A stretch of DNA of 64,000 nt, from positions 19,541,741 to 19,605,740 of the forward strand of contig CM119270.1 in assembly GCA_051294375.1 (NCBI GenBank). Reading direction: 5' to 3'. Shown here piece after piece: positions 52,101 to 56,429 of the stretch. A model generated the notes under the pieces. It had not been told where the DNA came from. It worked only from the letters and a program-made list of their open reading frames with translations, and searched no databases. The DNA comes from Paraspadella gotoi (taxonomy: Eukaryota > Chaetognatha). The first letter of the stretch is position 1. Each line of letters starts with the position of its first letter. The position numbers were made by a program, and so were the translations under genes.

Positions 52101-54930
52101 TTACTAATTTACTGTTCTCAGATAAACACTTTTAAACAGTCCTTTTTTAATTCATTTTTTAAAAAATATGTTCAATTGGGCGCTTATTGGTTATCCTATT
52201 CTAAATAGGTTAACCTTATAAGTAAAACATATTATTTTTTTGTACAATGACTCACCGTATCTGTGATCCCGGTTTTCGTCGACAATGTTGTGAACGTCCG
52301 CGCGGGGAATTTCGCAGACAAAAGGCAAAGTGGCGCTGCGGTCGACTCGATCCCACCCCCACGTTTGGCCTGACAAAAGACAAACGCCGAAAGTCGAAAA
52401 ATGAAAATGCTTTGAATCATATCAATCAATCTTTAAAATTATAATCAAATCACAATAAAATATTTAAAAAAATTTAGTTAAAAACAAATCCCCCCCCCCA
52501 CAAAAAAAATAATCACAACGTAAGATGAAAAAAATAATTGATTAAAGCGCTCCCGTCACGAAAACTTCTACTCAAAACAAAACGGAAACAAATCGAGGGA
52601 TCTCAGGAAAAAGAAAACAAAAGGCCTCACCGATTCTTCGGTAAATGATGATCTCTCCCTCCGCTAGGGCGACGCGACCTCCGTACTTTTGTCGTCCTGA
52701 AATTAAAAAAAAAAGGACATCAACTGATAAAATCTAAATAAAAGCCGATGAAAAAAAAAATCGAGACGGGAGATTTACTCGAGAAAAGATTAACGCAAAA
52801 CAAAACAAAAAAAATCCGGTTTGTTTTCGTTTGGTTTTTTTTGTTTTCAATTTATAACTGTACAACTAAGCGAAATCTCACAACTCTTTACAACATTTTC
52901 TCTCAAAGAACCTTCCCCACCCCACAAACGCAGTCCACACCCCAACATCGCCGAGATCAGGTGTTGCTTCGACTAGATTCTGTGTATTCCAATAAAAGGA
53001 AGAAAAAAATAGGTTTAACCCGAAAGATGGAGCCATTCGGATATATTTGATTCTCCCCCNNNNNNNNNNNNNNNNNNNNNNNNNNNNNNNNNNNNNNNNN
53101 NNNNNNNNNNNNNNNNNNNNNNNNNNNNNNNNNNNNNNNNNNNNNNNNNNNNNNNNNNNNNNNNNNNNNNNNNNNNNNNNNNNNNNNNNNNNNNNNNNNN
53201 NNNNNNNNNNNNNNNNNNNNNNNNNNNNNNNNNNNNNNNNNNNNNNNNNNNNNNNNNNNNNNNNNNNNNNNNNGCGCCACATTGCGCCATCCACATTAGG
53301 CAATGCTGCGCCAAATACGCCTCGCTGGTCTTCTAACAAAGCTTCCTGATTTGCTACATTACGCAACGCTGGGCTATTTTCTTCCAGAGTCAAGCCATGC
53401 CACGAGTCCTGACGCAACCAGTTCTCCACACCGCCACGTTTTTGTCTAAAGACTCCGTCACTCTAATCACCACCCCTGGTCCGCCCCTGCTGTGTCCCTA
53501 TTCTTTCACAACATAGACACACGGACCAAAAAAAAAGATCGTGAATATTTCTTCTTCCAAATCGAAATCTTTCACGGAGAACAAAACTTATTTCTTTTTT
53601 TTCCGTTACGCTTCTGATTGAAGCAATTTCCTTCTGCGCGTGAGGATTTCAAGTTGTACGGGTTCCGTACGGACAATTGAATCTGTACGTGATCGTGCAA
53701 CTGCGTGTCGATGCGTTTTTGAATATTAGGAGTACAATGTAGACGTGTGCACGTGTGCATGTGACTTTGAGACGACAATAATGTACGTCAGAGTCAAATT
53801 ACCTACATGTCTATGTTTTTGTTTAAGTGTTTGTATGTATTATTTAGTTTATTTAGTTTATTTGCGAGCGCGTTTGGTTAGACTCTTCACNNNNNNNNNN
53901 NNNNNNNNNNNNNNNNNNNNNNNNNNNNNNNNNNNNNNNNNNNNNNNNNNNNNNNNNNNNNNNNNNNNNNNNNNNNNNNNNNNNNNNNNNNNNNNNNNNN
54001 NNNNNNNNNNNNNNNNNNNNNNNNNNNNNNNNNNNNNNNNNNNNNNNNNNNNNNNNNNNNNNNNNNNNNNNNNNNNNNNNNNNNNNNNNNNNNNNNNNNN
54101 NNNNNNNNNNNNNNNNNNNNNNNNNNNNNNNNNNNNNNNNNNNNNNNNNNNNNNNNNNNNNNNNNNNNNNNNNNNNNNNNNNNNNNNNNNNNNNNNNNNN
54201 NNNNNNNNNNNNNNNNNNNNNNNCGATATAAATCTTTCTGCAACTATAGAGGGCATTTTGAATCGGACCTCAATAACAAAACCGTCAAAAGAAAAAAAGA
54301 AAAAAAAAAGAAAATAATTTCAAATCCTTATTTTTTGTTTTCATTTTATATTTCAAGTTCATTTCACTTTCCCTTTTTTTTTCTTTTCCTTTTTTTCCTC
54401 CTTTTCTTTTCCTTTTATCTTTTCTCATTTTTTATGTTCCCCTTTCTTTTCTCAAGTGCCTCCTTTTTTCTACCTCCTTTCTTTTCTCTCCTTTCCTTCT
54501 GTTCATAAATTATTCACAATCACACCCAACCAACCAACCACCATCCACAAACTACCATCCAAAACAACCATCCACAAAGCACCAGTCACCCTTCACCAAC
54601 CGCCAACCACCATATACCAACCACCATCGACCNNNNNNNNNNNNNNNNNNNNNNNNNAGGACAGATTCCTCTGCCACCCAGGACGACACCGACGACGCGT
54701 CACTGGATGCAAGATTTCTGCCTCCATCATTCGAATCCCCGGAAATCGAAACACACGACATCAACAATTGGGGCCGTCGGTGAGGCTGCCCGACGCCGAA
54801 CGGGAAATCTTTTCCGAAGGAATTTCAACGTCTTGGGGATTATCGAAAGCTTCTGCGCTTGGCAGGCAGCAGCCGCCGCGCCGCCAGGATTTCTTCTCCC
54901 TGTCGTAGACTCTGGCCCGCATCGAGAGCT
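19148..54930 (-). CDS. Cont: Contactin, arthropod type (lectin-like + Ig + FN3 domains)
   Basis: This is a neuronal/glial cell-adhesion protein; insect contactin sits at septate junctions and is normally GPI-anchored. On the minus strand I could chain 21-22 exons. They are: lectin-like domain (54,930-54,658 tentative; 52,696-52,631; 52,369-52,256, ending LPFVCEIP); Ig1-2 (51,914-51,849; part at 51,407-51,398; 50,252-50,100; 49,661-49,501; 48,439-48,295; 42,384-42,288); Ig3 (42,049-41,946; 36,671-36,479); Ig4 (35,798-35,574; 24,302-24,190); Ig5-6 (23,565-23,377; 22,994-22,894; 22,744-22,632; 22,025-21,859); FN3 (21,466-21,375; 21,187-20,811; 20,565-20,500; 20,106-19,954; 19,308-19,148). Most neighbouring exons join in matching phase. 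The lectin domain N-terminal to the Igs identifies the arthropod form. Frame slips occur in the exons at 48.3, 20.8 and 19.95 kb, and gaps hide parts of Ig1 and FN3. The signal-peptide exon and C-terminal anchor are not seen. The intron between the two Ig4 exons hosts an antisense gene cluster. Confidence 0.95.
19954..20106 (-). CDS. Cont: Contactin exon, FN3 (frame slips)
   Basis: Acceptor CCACCCACAG, donor GTTGAG|GTGAGA. Homologous pieces appear in successive frames: AFNHLGF, SSVVVIRSARE, PQVAPRSV and VTWRPVE. These are the expected end of one FN3 domain and start of the next. At least two indels separate them. Confidence 0.75.
20500..20565 (-). CDS. Cont: Contactin exon, FN3 strand segment
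   Basis: A 66-bp phase-0 exon between acceptor CTCCTATAG and donor CAG|GTGAAT. It encodes GALKQYVAKVNPEDYYKEYE then VQ, the typical contactin F-strand region. Confidence 0.9.
20700..20800. repeat. (CT)n microsatellite at a contactin donor
   Basis: On the minus strand the intron starts GTGAGGGTTGGGAGAGAG and continues as a long (GA)n run. Confidence 0.9.
20811..21187 (-). CDS. Cont: Contactin exon, FN3-1 end and FN3-2 start
   Basis: Acceptor TGTGGTTTTTT... read in reverse as CCACAG; donor CG|GTGAGG. It encodes WRVVKDRVDGLDKSRESTT, GLSPGTEHSFRLTAVNMMGK and a Gly-rich linker leading to RVGDLQIRWTPLS. After about 20,930 the likely frame shifts to one reading RWKTVGVEQV...WLDEVKV, so at least one indel is present. 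Confidence 0.9.
21375..21466 (-). CDS. Cont: Contactin exon, first FN3 core
   Basis: Acceptor CGTCTCAG in phase 0; donor CCAAG|GTTGTT in phase 2. It encodes DSVRLRWSSGNSHGRPIQYY then VVEAKSQWHP, a contactin FN3 with conserved Trp and Tyr. Confidence 0.95.
21859..22025 (-). CDS. Cont: Contactin exon, end of Ig6 and linker to FN3
   Basis: Acceptor CCTCGCAG, donor CAG|GTCCAA. It encodes GDLKISDAGFSQAGKYTCVA (Ig DxGxYxC motif) and then VIGPPGSPGGVQASDATQ, the PPGxPGGV linker typical of contactins. Confidence 0.95.
22380..22631. repeat. Donor-proximal GTGAGRA-like degenerate repeats in contactin intron
   Basis: On the minus strand the intron begins GTGAGGAAATGGGAGGG and repeats AGTGAGGA/AGTGAGAA-type 8-10 bp words for about 250 bp. 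Many copies look like weak 5' splice sites. Confidence 0.65.
22632..22744 (-). CDS. Cont: Contactin exon, Ig6 B-C strands
   Basis: Phase 2 in, phase 1 out. It encodes TVHCKAAAHHMLDLTYVWKK then NDVMIDIENDDHYKVGS, with Ig Cys and Trp. Confidence 0.94.
22768..22864. repeat. (AAAG)n microsatellite
   Basis: About 24 uninterrupted AAAG units inside the 149-bp contactin intron between two Ig6 exons. Confidence 0.97.
22894..22994 (-). CDS. Cont: Contactin exon, Ig5 end to Ig6 start
   Basis: Acceptor AATGTCAG in phase 0; donor TCCAG|GTTGGC in phase 2. It encodes GRASSSGHLYVVPKTVINEG then DSTMGVDILFGSS, continuing into TVHC of the next exon. Confidence 0.92.
23377..23565 (-). CDS. Cont: Contactin exon, Ig5
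   Basis: A 63-codon phase-0 exon with an unusual CGAG acceptor. It encodes MAALGSQTIIACSPEAAPFP, FRWTKDGIPV and GNLLIQKVSMEDAGEYMCEA, a complete Ig core. Spacing from the previous exon's NPIDRRK matches that of insect contactin, which supports the acceptor choice. Confidence 0.95.
23945..24189. repeat. 18-bp minisatellite starting at a contactin donor
   Basis: On the minus strand, directly after AAAG|GTGGGTCGG, the unit GCTGTGGTTGGGACTGTG recurs about 12-13 times with drift. It makes a Val/Gly-rich open frame that is not coding. Confidence 0.9.
24190..24302 (-). CDS. Cont: Contactin exon, Ig4 end
   Basis: Acceptor TTCTGCCAG, completing a Gly codon; donor CGAAAG|GTGGGT in phase 0. It encodes MYQCIASNKYGVVATSAQLR then VLAFAPSFSKNPIDRRK; the APxFxKNP junction is a contactin hallmark. 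Confidence 0.96.
24303..25071. other. Contactin intron before the nested cluster
   Basis: AT-rich intron sequence with a 10-N gap at 24,501-24,510. The bases before 25,072 must hold the promoter of the first nested gene; no clear TATA or initiator stands out. Confidence 0.5.
25072..25749 (+). CDS. HEPN-like family protein A (basic tail, nested in contactin intron)
   Basis: A single-exon protein of 225 residues. Residues 10-107 form the family core: DPHQETQARKLLMSGEKSLQ, a helix around GDINPLAKRLVQSGKL, then LVTARNKHAHQWNQKDVRGR and EAIVGELVKGVTALGFYN. R75-N-x3-H80 is an R-x4-H motif as in HEPN domains, many of which are RNases; spacing of the helices resembles the DZIP3-like HEPN branch (known family pattern, my inference). 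Residues 120-225 are a low-complexity Lys/Thr/Pro/His tail with repeated KPT/HTKP words, probably disordered and nucleic-acid or membrane binding through charge. Unlike its three paralogues it ends PGRK-stop and has no CaaX box. The Met is preceded by a good initiation context (TCATGG). An AATAAA lies 100 nt after the stop. Transcription opposes the host gene. Confidence 0.85.
   Translation: MAAAKSKSVIDPHQETQARKLLMSGEKSLQKLASSRGLGGAASQGDINPLAKRLVQSGKLSTKDQQKVEDLVTARNKHAHQWNQKDVRGREAIVGELVKGVTALGFYNSQGKEYATKGSGMFVKKTPHPSQQFHGKPTQSHPQKKHTSPGHTKPVHAHHPTQAKTTHYKESTGQAKPTKQTPATHGPSKVSQAPSARKKTVQTTTKAKGGPSSTKKTFHDKPGRK
25851..25856 (+). terminator. Poly(A) signal of HEPN-like gene A
   Basis: AATAAA about 100 nt downstream of the stop at 25,749, at a normal 3'UTR distance. 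Confidence 0.55.
25857..27629. other. AT-rich spacer with an inverted-repeat element
   Basis: AT-rich DNA without a supported gene. It contains the hammerhead-related hairpin at 26,499-26,668. Confidence 0.5.
26499..26668 (-). mobile_element. Inverted-repeat element centred on a decayed hammerhead core
   Basis: Two arms of about 55-60 bp (26,499-26,556 and 26,604-26,668) are near-perfect reverse complements. They enclose, on the minus strand, CAAATGA - stem GACTTG/CAAGTC - GAAA - CATGTC. That is a hammerhead layout with two changes in the CTGATGA box. The sequence after the core matches that after the intact core at 39.07 kb. Confidence 0.7.
27630..28709 (+). CDS. HEPN-like family protein B with CaaX end (two exons)
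   Basis: Exon 1 is 27,630-27,767 and exon 2 is 28,308-28,709, with GTAGGG/AATCAG splice sites in phase 0, giving 179 residues. The core covers residues 10-103: FDPQQESRVRQRLILAEKSL, DITALVGQLLESGQLSRNER and LRLARNRHAHKWNELDVRGR, ending LERGVTGLGFF. R76-N-x3-H81 is the R-x4-H motif. A Gly-rich spacer, then an acidic Ser/Asp/Glu stretch (SSAEDEYSPEDDSLLDGGD), lead to the C-terminus EQQECCVIL. CVIL is a geranylgeranylation-type CaaX box, and the extra upstream Cys could be palmitoylated (inference). The start Met has a strong CCATGG context. It is the only paralogue whose core is split by an intron, placed between helices 1 and 2. The product is probably a membrane-tethered HEPN protein. Confidence 0.87.
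28086..28260. repeat. Minisatellite in the intron of HEPN-like gene B
   Basis: CCAATCACCCGCCTATCC... units of about 32 bp (CAACCAATCACCCGCCTATC) recur about five times with decay toward the acceptor at 28,307. Confidence 0.8.
28710..30550. other. Spacer in contactin intron; (CT)n at 29,310-29,382
   Basis: AT-rich DNA with GAGA tracts (29,070-29,165) and a 70-bp (CT)n run. No coding frame with family resemblance was found. Confidence 0.6.
30551..30966 (+). pseudogene. HEPN-like family protein C, CaaX end, broken by two 2-bp frameshifts
   Basis: The family core starts at MSFVDADQEARARQLVILGE then KSLERLMTRHRM. At about 30,670, just after GVKD, a 2-bp loss moves the frame to VEQLVNSRKLSSRERRQVDA and LRMARNRHAHDWDGLDVRGR (R-x4-H intact). 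A second 2-bp loss at about 30,811, in a GAGAG context, moves it to VSELGFYDPRN. The final frame reaches the end DSCCVVL, a CVVL prenylation-type CaaX box. About 138 residues if continuous. No stop interrupts any of the three frames over the stretch where the homology lies, and the C-terminal signal is preserved. Either the inactivation is recent or these are assembly indels like those seen in Eph and contactin exons. AATAAA follows at 31,091. Confidence 0.72.
31091..31096 (+). terminator. Poly(A) signal of HEPN-like gene C
   Basis: AATAAA 125 nt after the expected stop. Confidence 0.45.
31198..31240. repeat. (GA)n microsatellite
   Basis: More than 20 GA units between gene C and the BTB gene. 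Confidence 0.95.
31485..32644 (+). CDS. BTB/POZ protein with MATH-like N-terminus (two exons)
   Basis: Exon 1 is 31,485-31,649 and exon 2 is 31,730-32,644, joined in phase 0 (GTACGT donor, TCTCGCAG acceptor, 80-bp intron), giving 359 residues. Residues about 35-200 resemble a divergent MATH fold in pattern (FFFSVPPSLRVRGEIYSISY, FDLDDFLK, FPDVYVRLTC). The C-terminal half is a clear BTB domain: DFSFLLNSGDGADVTIEVDG, QELKVHRFVLKARSTYFAQM, GRVKIVGIGSEAFGVILKYL, YAG. A BACK-like helical tail with LERVCDFLCAAHIFKIEDLK follows. SPOP/roadkill-type MATH-BTB proteins recruit substrates to CUL3 ubiquitin ligase. Function here is inferred from that family. A 10-N gap in exon 2 is flanked by the same 35-bp sequence, so the true protein may be 15 residues shorter. 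It lies between HEPN-like genes C and D, same strand. Confidence 0.88.
32018..32027. other. 10-N gap with duplicated flanks inside the BTB gene
   Basis: The 35 bases starting at 31,983 and at 32,028 are identical except for one base. The offset is 45 bp, so the frame is kept. This looks like an unmerged contig overlap. Confidence 0.9.
32645..33655. other. Spacer between BTB gene and HEPN-like gene D
   Basis: AT-rich, no coding frame supported. It contains the tRNA-like repeat at 33,470-33,545. A T-run plus TTTAG at 33,640-33,652 just before the ATG could be a 5'UTR splice acceptor. Confidence 0.5.
33470..33545 (+). mobile_element. tRNA-like SINE fragment, copy 1
   Basis: CCAACCCAAAGGTCGGGGGT followed by TCTAGCCCGG matches the anticodon-arm/T-arm part of a tRNA with a box B-like GGTTCTAGCC. 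A second copy is on the minus strand at 63,140-63,225. It does not fold as a complete tRNA, so a tRNA-derived repeat is more likely than a gene. Confidence 0.5.
33656..35020 (+). CDS. HEPN-like family protein D with long repeat tail and CaaX end
   Basis: A single exon of 454 residues. The family core covers residues 17-110: IDPDQEVRVRQLLILGKMSL, DITLLVRELECSGKMSPEEH, LRSARNSHAHDWDNVGRR, ISEMGFYDPRNGDY. R83-N-x3-H88 is the R-x4-H motif. Residues 111-300 contain a duplicated block (SPMEGSVSTLVEP...TKQVEPKRFYE and its later copy). Residues about 310-440 hold four degenerate units of about 40 residues (LSTVCDEPKHVEP...KGVEPKSL). The C-terminus PREQCCVIM carries CVIM, a farnesylation-type CaaX box, preceded by Cys. 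An internal NQCCTVSP near residue 225 looks like an older tail end that was read through when the tail duplicated (inference). It is the longest paralogue; cysteine and repeat expansion suggest fast tail evolution. It ends 550 bp before the next contactin exon on the other strand. Confidence 0.87.
   Translation: MSSFNPPPHHFNSTKFQIDPDQEVRVRQLLILGKMSLKRLINRYGLNPLQFDKDITLLVRELECSGKMSPEEHRWVNMLRSARNSHAHDWDNVGRRNTIMTDLETAISEMGFYDPRNGDYFENVVEPVFQPPTRSPMEGSVSTLVEPHTVLTKQVEPKRFYELRNRNYFVNTVEPVSQLPECRLPEYRLPEHQFTQYQSPEQSKPVFIPTTKNTTPISNMMATNQCCTVSPVLSDWKAHSVKSIVEKKRADSVKSPIWSPMEGSVSILVEPDPVPTKQVEPKRLYESQKGDYCRNIEGFGPKRSKLKGLSTVCDEPKHVEPQRADLKGVEPKSLVAKCAKPERLSTVCDEPKHVEPRQADLKGVEPKSLVPNGAKPKCLSTVCNDPKRVEPQQADHKGVQPKSFVPKCAKQKRLSTVGDDAKPKRDQPKQIKPTVTNDEPIGNLAPREQCCVIM
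35208..35345. mobile_element. Near-perfect 140-bp hairpin (MITE-like)
   Basis: Arms 35,208-35,260 and 35,293-35,345 are reverse complements with very few mismatches. The centre contains another palindrome, CGTACGTAATATTACGTACG. No coding capacity. It resembles a foldback or miniature inverted-repeat element inserted between gene D and the contactin exon. Confidence 0.8.
35574..35798 (-). CDS. Cont: Contactin exon, Ig4 first part
   Basis: Acceptor CTTCACGCAG completes a Val codon; donor TCGG|GTGAGA. It encodes FDIPLQDKHVDSGRDLTWTC, EPVYVWLKNTEDL and NTIRINGVVESDSG. The IPLxDKHVDS signature matches insect contactin. The next exon is 11.3 kb away, beyond the nested cluster. Confidence 0.95.
35944..36270. 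repeat. (TTTA)n microsatellite, about 300 bp
   Basis: Nearly pure TTTA/ATTT from about 35,970 to 36,225 with a few interruptions, in a contactin intron. Long Phe/Ile/Tyr/Leu frames are artefacts. Confidence 0.97.
36479..36671 (-). CDS. Cont: Contactin exon, Ig3 end
   Basis: Acceptor CCCCTCCAG in phase 0; donor GCGG|GTGAGG in phase 1. It encodes GFPTPTYQWHRLDAGFRLPE, LLPDAKLEDAGVYQCSSHNN and TEARVQLHIA, the W and DAGVYQC marks of an Ig domain. Confidence 0.95.
39030..39085 (+). ncRNA. Hammerhead ribozyme core (type I, minimal stem III)
   Basis: CTGATGA (39,036-39,042), stem II GGCTTG/CAAGCC (39,044-39,049 with 39,057-39,062, 7-nt loop), GAAA (39,063-39,066), then CATGTC with the predicted cleavage after C39,072. 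Stem I is TTG/CAA beside the core with a looser outer helix. Stem III (AC..GT around AT) is too short for a stable monomer. The palindrome ACATGT would allow dimers, as for newt-type and Penelope-element hammerheads. All core positions are canonical. Confidence 0.72.
41720..41790. repeat. (CT)n microsatellite
   Basis: Interrupted CTCTCT runs in the contactin intron after exon 41,946-42,049. Confidence 0.9.
41800..41945. repeat. Donor-proximal GGAATGTGGAAGG-type minisatellite
   Basis: On the minus strand the intron starts GTGAGAGTTTCGGTGGGATG and then repeats a unit of about 13-26 bp, GGAGTGGAATGTGGAAGG, about eight times. Confidence 0.8.
41946..42049 (-). CDS. Cont: Contactin exon, Ig3 start
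   Basis: Acceptor CTCCATCAG completes a Glu codon; donor TCG|GTGAGA in phase 0. It encodes VSAPVIADGFPAVFPRDPIS then GQNVTIECVAS, the Ig B strand. Confidence 0.95.
42190..42287. repeat. (CT)n microsatellite at a contactin donor
   Basis: On the minus strand the intron begins GTGAGAGGGAGAGAGAG and continues as (GA)n. Confidence 0.92.
42288..42384 (-). CDS. Cont: Contactin exon, Ig2 end
   Basis: Acceptor TTTTTTTAG in phase 0; donor GAAG|GTGAGA in phase 1. It encodes VENVIAEERSNETLKRKSPI then IAVQIVDKVRGE, the last strands of Ig2 and the linker to Ig3. Confidence 0.88.
43570..43850 (-). mobile_element. tRNA-headed SINE, inverted copy
   Basis: Aligned in reverse to 45,218-45,480 over about 260 bp. 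Shared words include CGTCT..GAATTTCTGAGACG, ATGGCTACT.CCCCTTCGGTA, GCTCTAC.GACCA and TTTTGGGACAT, in the same order. The tRNA-like head at the high-coordinate end is more decayed. Confidence 0.78.
45218..45480 (+). mobile_element. tRNA-Leu/Ser-headed SINE
   Basis: Starts with GAGATGGCCGAGTGGTTAAC (box A of class II tRNAs) and continues to GGATCGAATCCCAC (box B). About 190 bp of tRNA-unrelated body follow, shared with the inverted copy at 43.6 kb. The acceptor stem does not close and the anticodon arm is poor, so it is a retroposon and not a tRNA gene. Confidence 0.78.
47850..48320 (-). repeat. Minisatellite whose unit carries a contactin exon end and donor
   Basis: On the minus strand the true junction AGCTACACCTGTCAA|GTGAGTGGG is followed by about ten 38-48 bp derivatives: GATCTGTCAA|GTTAGTGG, GCGTCTGTCAA|GTAGTGG, GCATCTGTCGA|GTAGTGAGG and similar. 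On the + strand they appear as GACAGATGCAG words near 47,861, 47,903, 47,945, 47,981, 48,029, 48,070, 48,112, 48,164, 48,211 and 48,245. The unit includes about 15 exon bases. Confidence 0.88.
48295..48439 (-). CDS. Cont: Contactin exon, Ig2 core (frame slips)
   Basis: Acceptor CTTCCACAG, donor CAA|GTGAGT. Pieces in three registers read RFSWQRTTPLG, then RDATDVEDDSRIF, then SRDGNLYVSAAE, then ENAGSYTCQ. In order they match the W, GNLY and DxGxYxC marks of Ig2. At least two indels are present. Confidence 0.85.
48440..49500. other. Contactin intron, no other feature seen
   Basis: AT-rich, with a short (CT)n at 49,079-49,103. A GTAAGGGGAAGTTAGG/GTAAGTTAG near-duplication sits at the donor of the next exon. 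Confidence 0.6.
49501..49661 (-). CDS. Cont: Contactin exon, Ig1 end to Ig2 start
   Basis: Acceptor CCATTAG completes a Lys codon; donor CCGG|GTAAGG. It encodes YHCVARNDFGSIKSSPAEIG, FLKDFVSLRRPITADEF and VPCRPPPHFPG. The CxPPPHxP motif is characteristic of contactin Ig2. Confidence 0.95.
50100..50252 (-). CDS. Cont: Contactin exon, Ig1 core
   Basis: Acceptor TTTCACAG, donor GGGAAA|GTAAGG. It encodes AGDSFPFPFPTCSYEWWKDR, SDMRYTLSNGRLTIHSPSRT and EDAGK, joining YHC of the next exon. The intron that follows begins with a (GTT)n/(GTC)n tract. Confidence 0.93.
50253..51397. other. Contactin intron, no other feature seen
   Basis: AT-rich DNA. A duplicated ACGGCAGAATTGGGTAGGTT-like phrase occurs at 51,205-51,258. 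No gene frame is supported. Confidence 0.55.
51398..51407 (-). CDS. Cont: Contactin exon edge beside N gap
   Basis: Ten exon bases (GACGCCGAAG) precede a GTGAGT donor. The rest of the exon lies in the gap 51,408-51,432 or was lost. It sits where the start of Ig1 is expected. Confidence 0.4.
51433..51600. repeat. Degenerate CTAACCC-like tract
   Basis: CTAACCCTAA, CCCTAACC and CCTAACCTAT words recur irregularly over 170 bp beside two gaps. Too irregular for a true interstitial telomere block. Confidence 0.6.
51849..51914 (-). CDS. Cont: Contactin exon, lectin-to-Ig1 linker (cut by gap)
   Basis: Acceptor CGAATCAG completes a Gly codon. It encodes LSEQIRDAEFVPRGPRFSLE P and runs into the gap 51,655-51,848. 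The VPRGPxF motif precedes Ig1 in insect contactin. Confidence 0.92.
52256..52369 (-). CDS. Cont: Contactin exon, end of C-type-lectin-like domain
   Basis: Acceptor TTTTGTCAG, donor TACG|GTGAGT, phase 2 in and 1 out. It encodes QTWGWDRVDRSATLPFVCEI then PRADVHNIVDENRDHRYG. LPFVCEIP is the closing strand of a C-type lectin fold. Confidence 0.95.
52631..52696 (-). CDS. Cont: Contactin exon, lectin-like domain segment
   Basis: A 66-bp exon between AATTTCAG and ATCG|GTGAGG. It encodes RQKYGGRVALAEGEIIIYRR then I(G), in phase with the WGWD exon. Confidence 0.82.
53274..53450 (-). other. Unidentified open frame beside an N gap
   Basis: On the minus strand an open frame of 55-60 codons reads KRGGVENWLRQDSWHGLTLE then NSPALRNVANQEALLED and RGVFGAALPNVDGAMWR before the gap at 53,060-53,273. 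It has no resemblance I recognise. It lies between two lectin-like contactin exons but does not look like that fold. It could be a transposon or foreign fragment joined at the gap. Confidence 0.4.
54658..54930 (-). CDS. Cont: Contactin exon, first half of lectin-like domain (tentative)
   Basis: Minus-strand pieces in shifting frames read RVYDREKKSWRRGG, then FDNPQDVEIPSEKISRSASG, then SNDGGRNLASSDASSVSSW. They run in the order of a C-type lectin N-half (KSW...C, SI-x-NPQD-x-EI, W-NDG). Frame slips and the gap at 54,633-54,657 prevent exact borders. Confidence 0.45.
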
Positions 54931-55540
54931 CCGCGCCCGGGTTTTTTTTTTTCCCCGATAAAAGCACCACTTTCTTTTTAAATTTTATTTATTTATTATT
55001 AGAGCGAATGGTGATGCTGTGATTGAATGGATGTCATTTGTGAGGATTTAATATCGATTTTTTCTGTGATGGTAAATGAATGTCCGAATTATTAGGTGGT
55101 GATGTGAAGGCATTCAATGAATAGAAAATAAAAGGTGAAAGTGTTTACCGATATTCCGTTTCTCCAAGAGAAGCTAAATATAGTACTGGACAGACCGACT
55201 GAAATCGAAATCGAAATTTTTGTAAAACTTATGTTGTTCGACTCTAGAGTAGTTTTCATACTGGCTTTAAGTAATAGATATAACATTATTGTTTCGTTTT
55301 CATACCATCGATTTAATGCCGCTAATCAATTATCGCGAAGTTTGAACGCAGCGACGAAAATTCAAAAATGTCAGAGGCTAAAAATATTTTTCGGCAATAT
55401 TGTTTTATTAGAAATTCACAGGGTGAGGTTTATCCCCAAAAAACCTTTCTCTGAGGGAGAAACGAAATGAATGAATTTATTTTTGAAAAGGGGGAAAGAG
55501 GGCCTTGGTAAAAATACTAAAATATCTAAAATAAATTCAG
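54931..55540. other. No gene supported
   Basis: AT-rich DNA upstream of the contactin lectin exon. The signal-peptide exon and promoter were not recognised. Confidence 0.5.
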
Positions 55541-55666
55541 ATGAGTCAGAAATCTTCCCTTAGAATCTTTTTTGGCCCTGGATCTGAAGGTGGAATCCGC
55601 TGCACTCAGGGGTTGAAAACTCAAGAAGCAAAACGAATCCGCCTGCAGGAATGGCAGTGTACAAAG
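55541..55666 (+). other. Possible small exon ending in a donor-seeded repeat
   Basis: Open frame ending LQEWQCTK at ACAAAG|GTAAAGG. No homology recognised. Its interest is the array that follows. Confidence 0.25.
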
Positions 55667-55860
55667 GTAAAGGTTTGTGAGAGGTTTCCAAAGGAAAGGT
55701 TTTGGCGAGAGGTTTCCAAAGGTAAAGGTTTGCGAGAGGTTTTCCAAAGTAAAGGTTGCGAGAGTTTTCCAAAGTAAAAGGTTTGCGAGAGGTTTCGCAA
55801 AGGTTAAAGGTGTTGCGAAGAGTTTTCAAAGGTAAAAAGGTCTGCGAGAGTGTAAATGTA
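55655..55860. repeat. 28-bp minisatellite with GTAAAGG steps
   Basis: Unit CCAAAGGTAAAGGTTTGCGA plus GAGGTTT, about seven copies with drift. The AAAG|GTAAAGG phrase in each copy resembles a 5' splice site. Confidence 0.85.
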
Positions 55861-56429
55861 AAGGACAAATGGTGAAGCATCGAGCATTACTCCTGCTCTG
55901 TAAATATATATATCAATTAACGAATAACAAAAGAAAAGTGTAACGAATAAACGTCCACTGTTCGACCGATGATTTTATTGACAGAAGAAAAAGTGTACGA
56001 TAAACGTCAACTGTGTCGAACTGATGATTTATTAAGCAAGCAACGAAACCGAAACGTCGAGATTGAAGAAGTCGATTCAAGAATGTAGAATTCCAACCGC
56101 TTTCACAATTAGGAAGCGAAAGAATTCTAAATTACAAAACGACTCGACCGCAATAGCAAAGGTGGAAATCTTGGATCAATAAATAACGATACTCGCCAAG
56201 CGAAAAGCCGACGCTTTAACAATTAAGTCACATGACTTAACGATATTACGACACATCTCGCTTTTCACAACATAAATAATCAGCAAATATTTTTAGGTTA
56301 TTTGTAAAGGAAAATGGAAAGGTCGATAAATTAATATTAGTCGATACAAGCAGCTGTCAATGGCCGAGAAAGTACAACCAACGATTAATGGACATTGTAA
56401 CTACAATACCGTTTTTAAATTAATATCGA

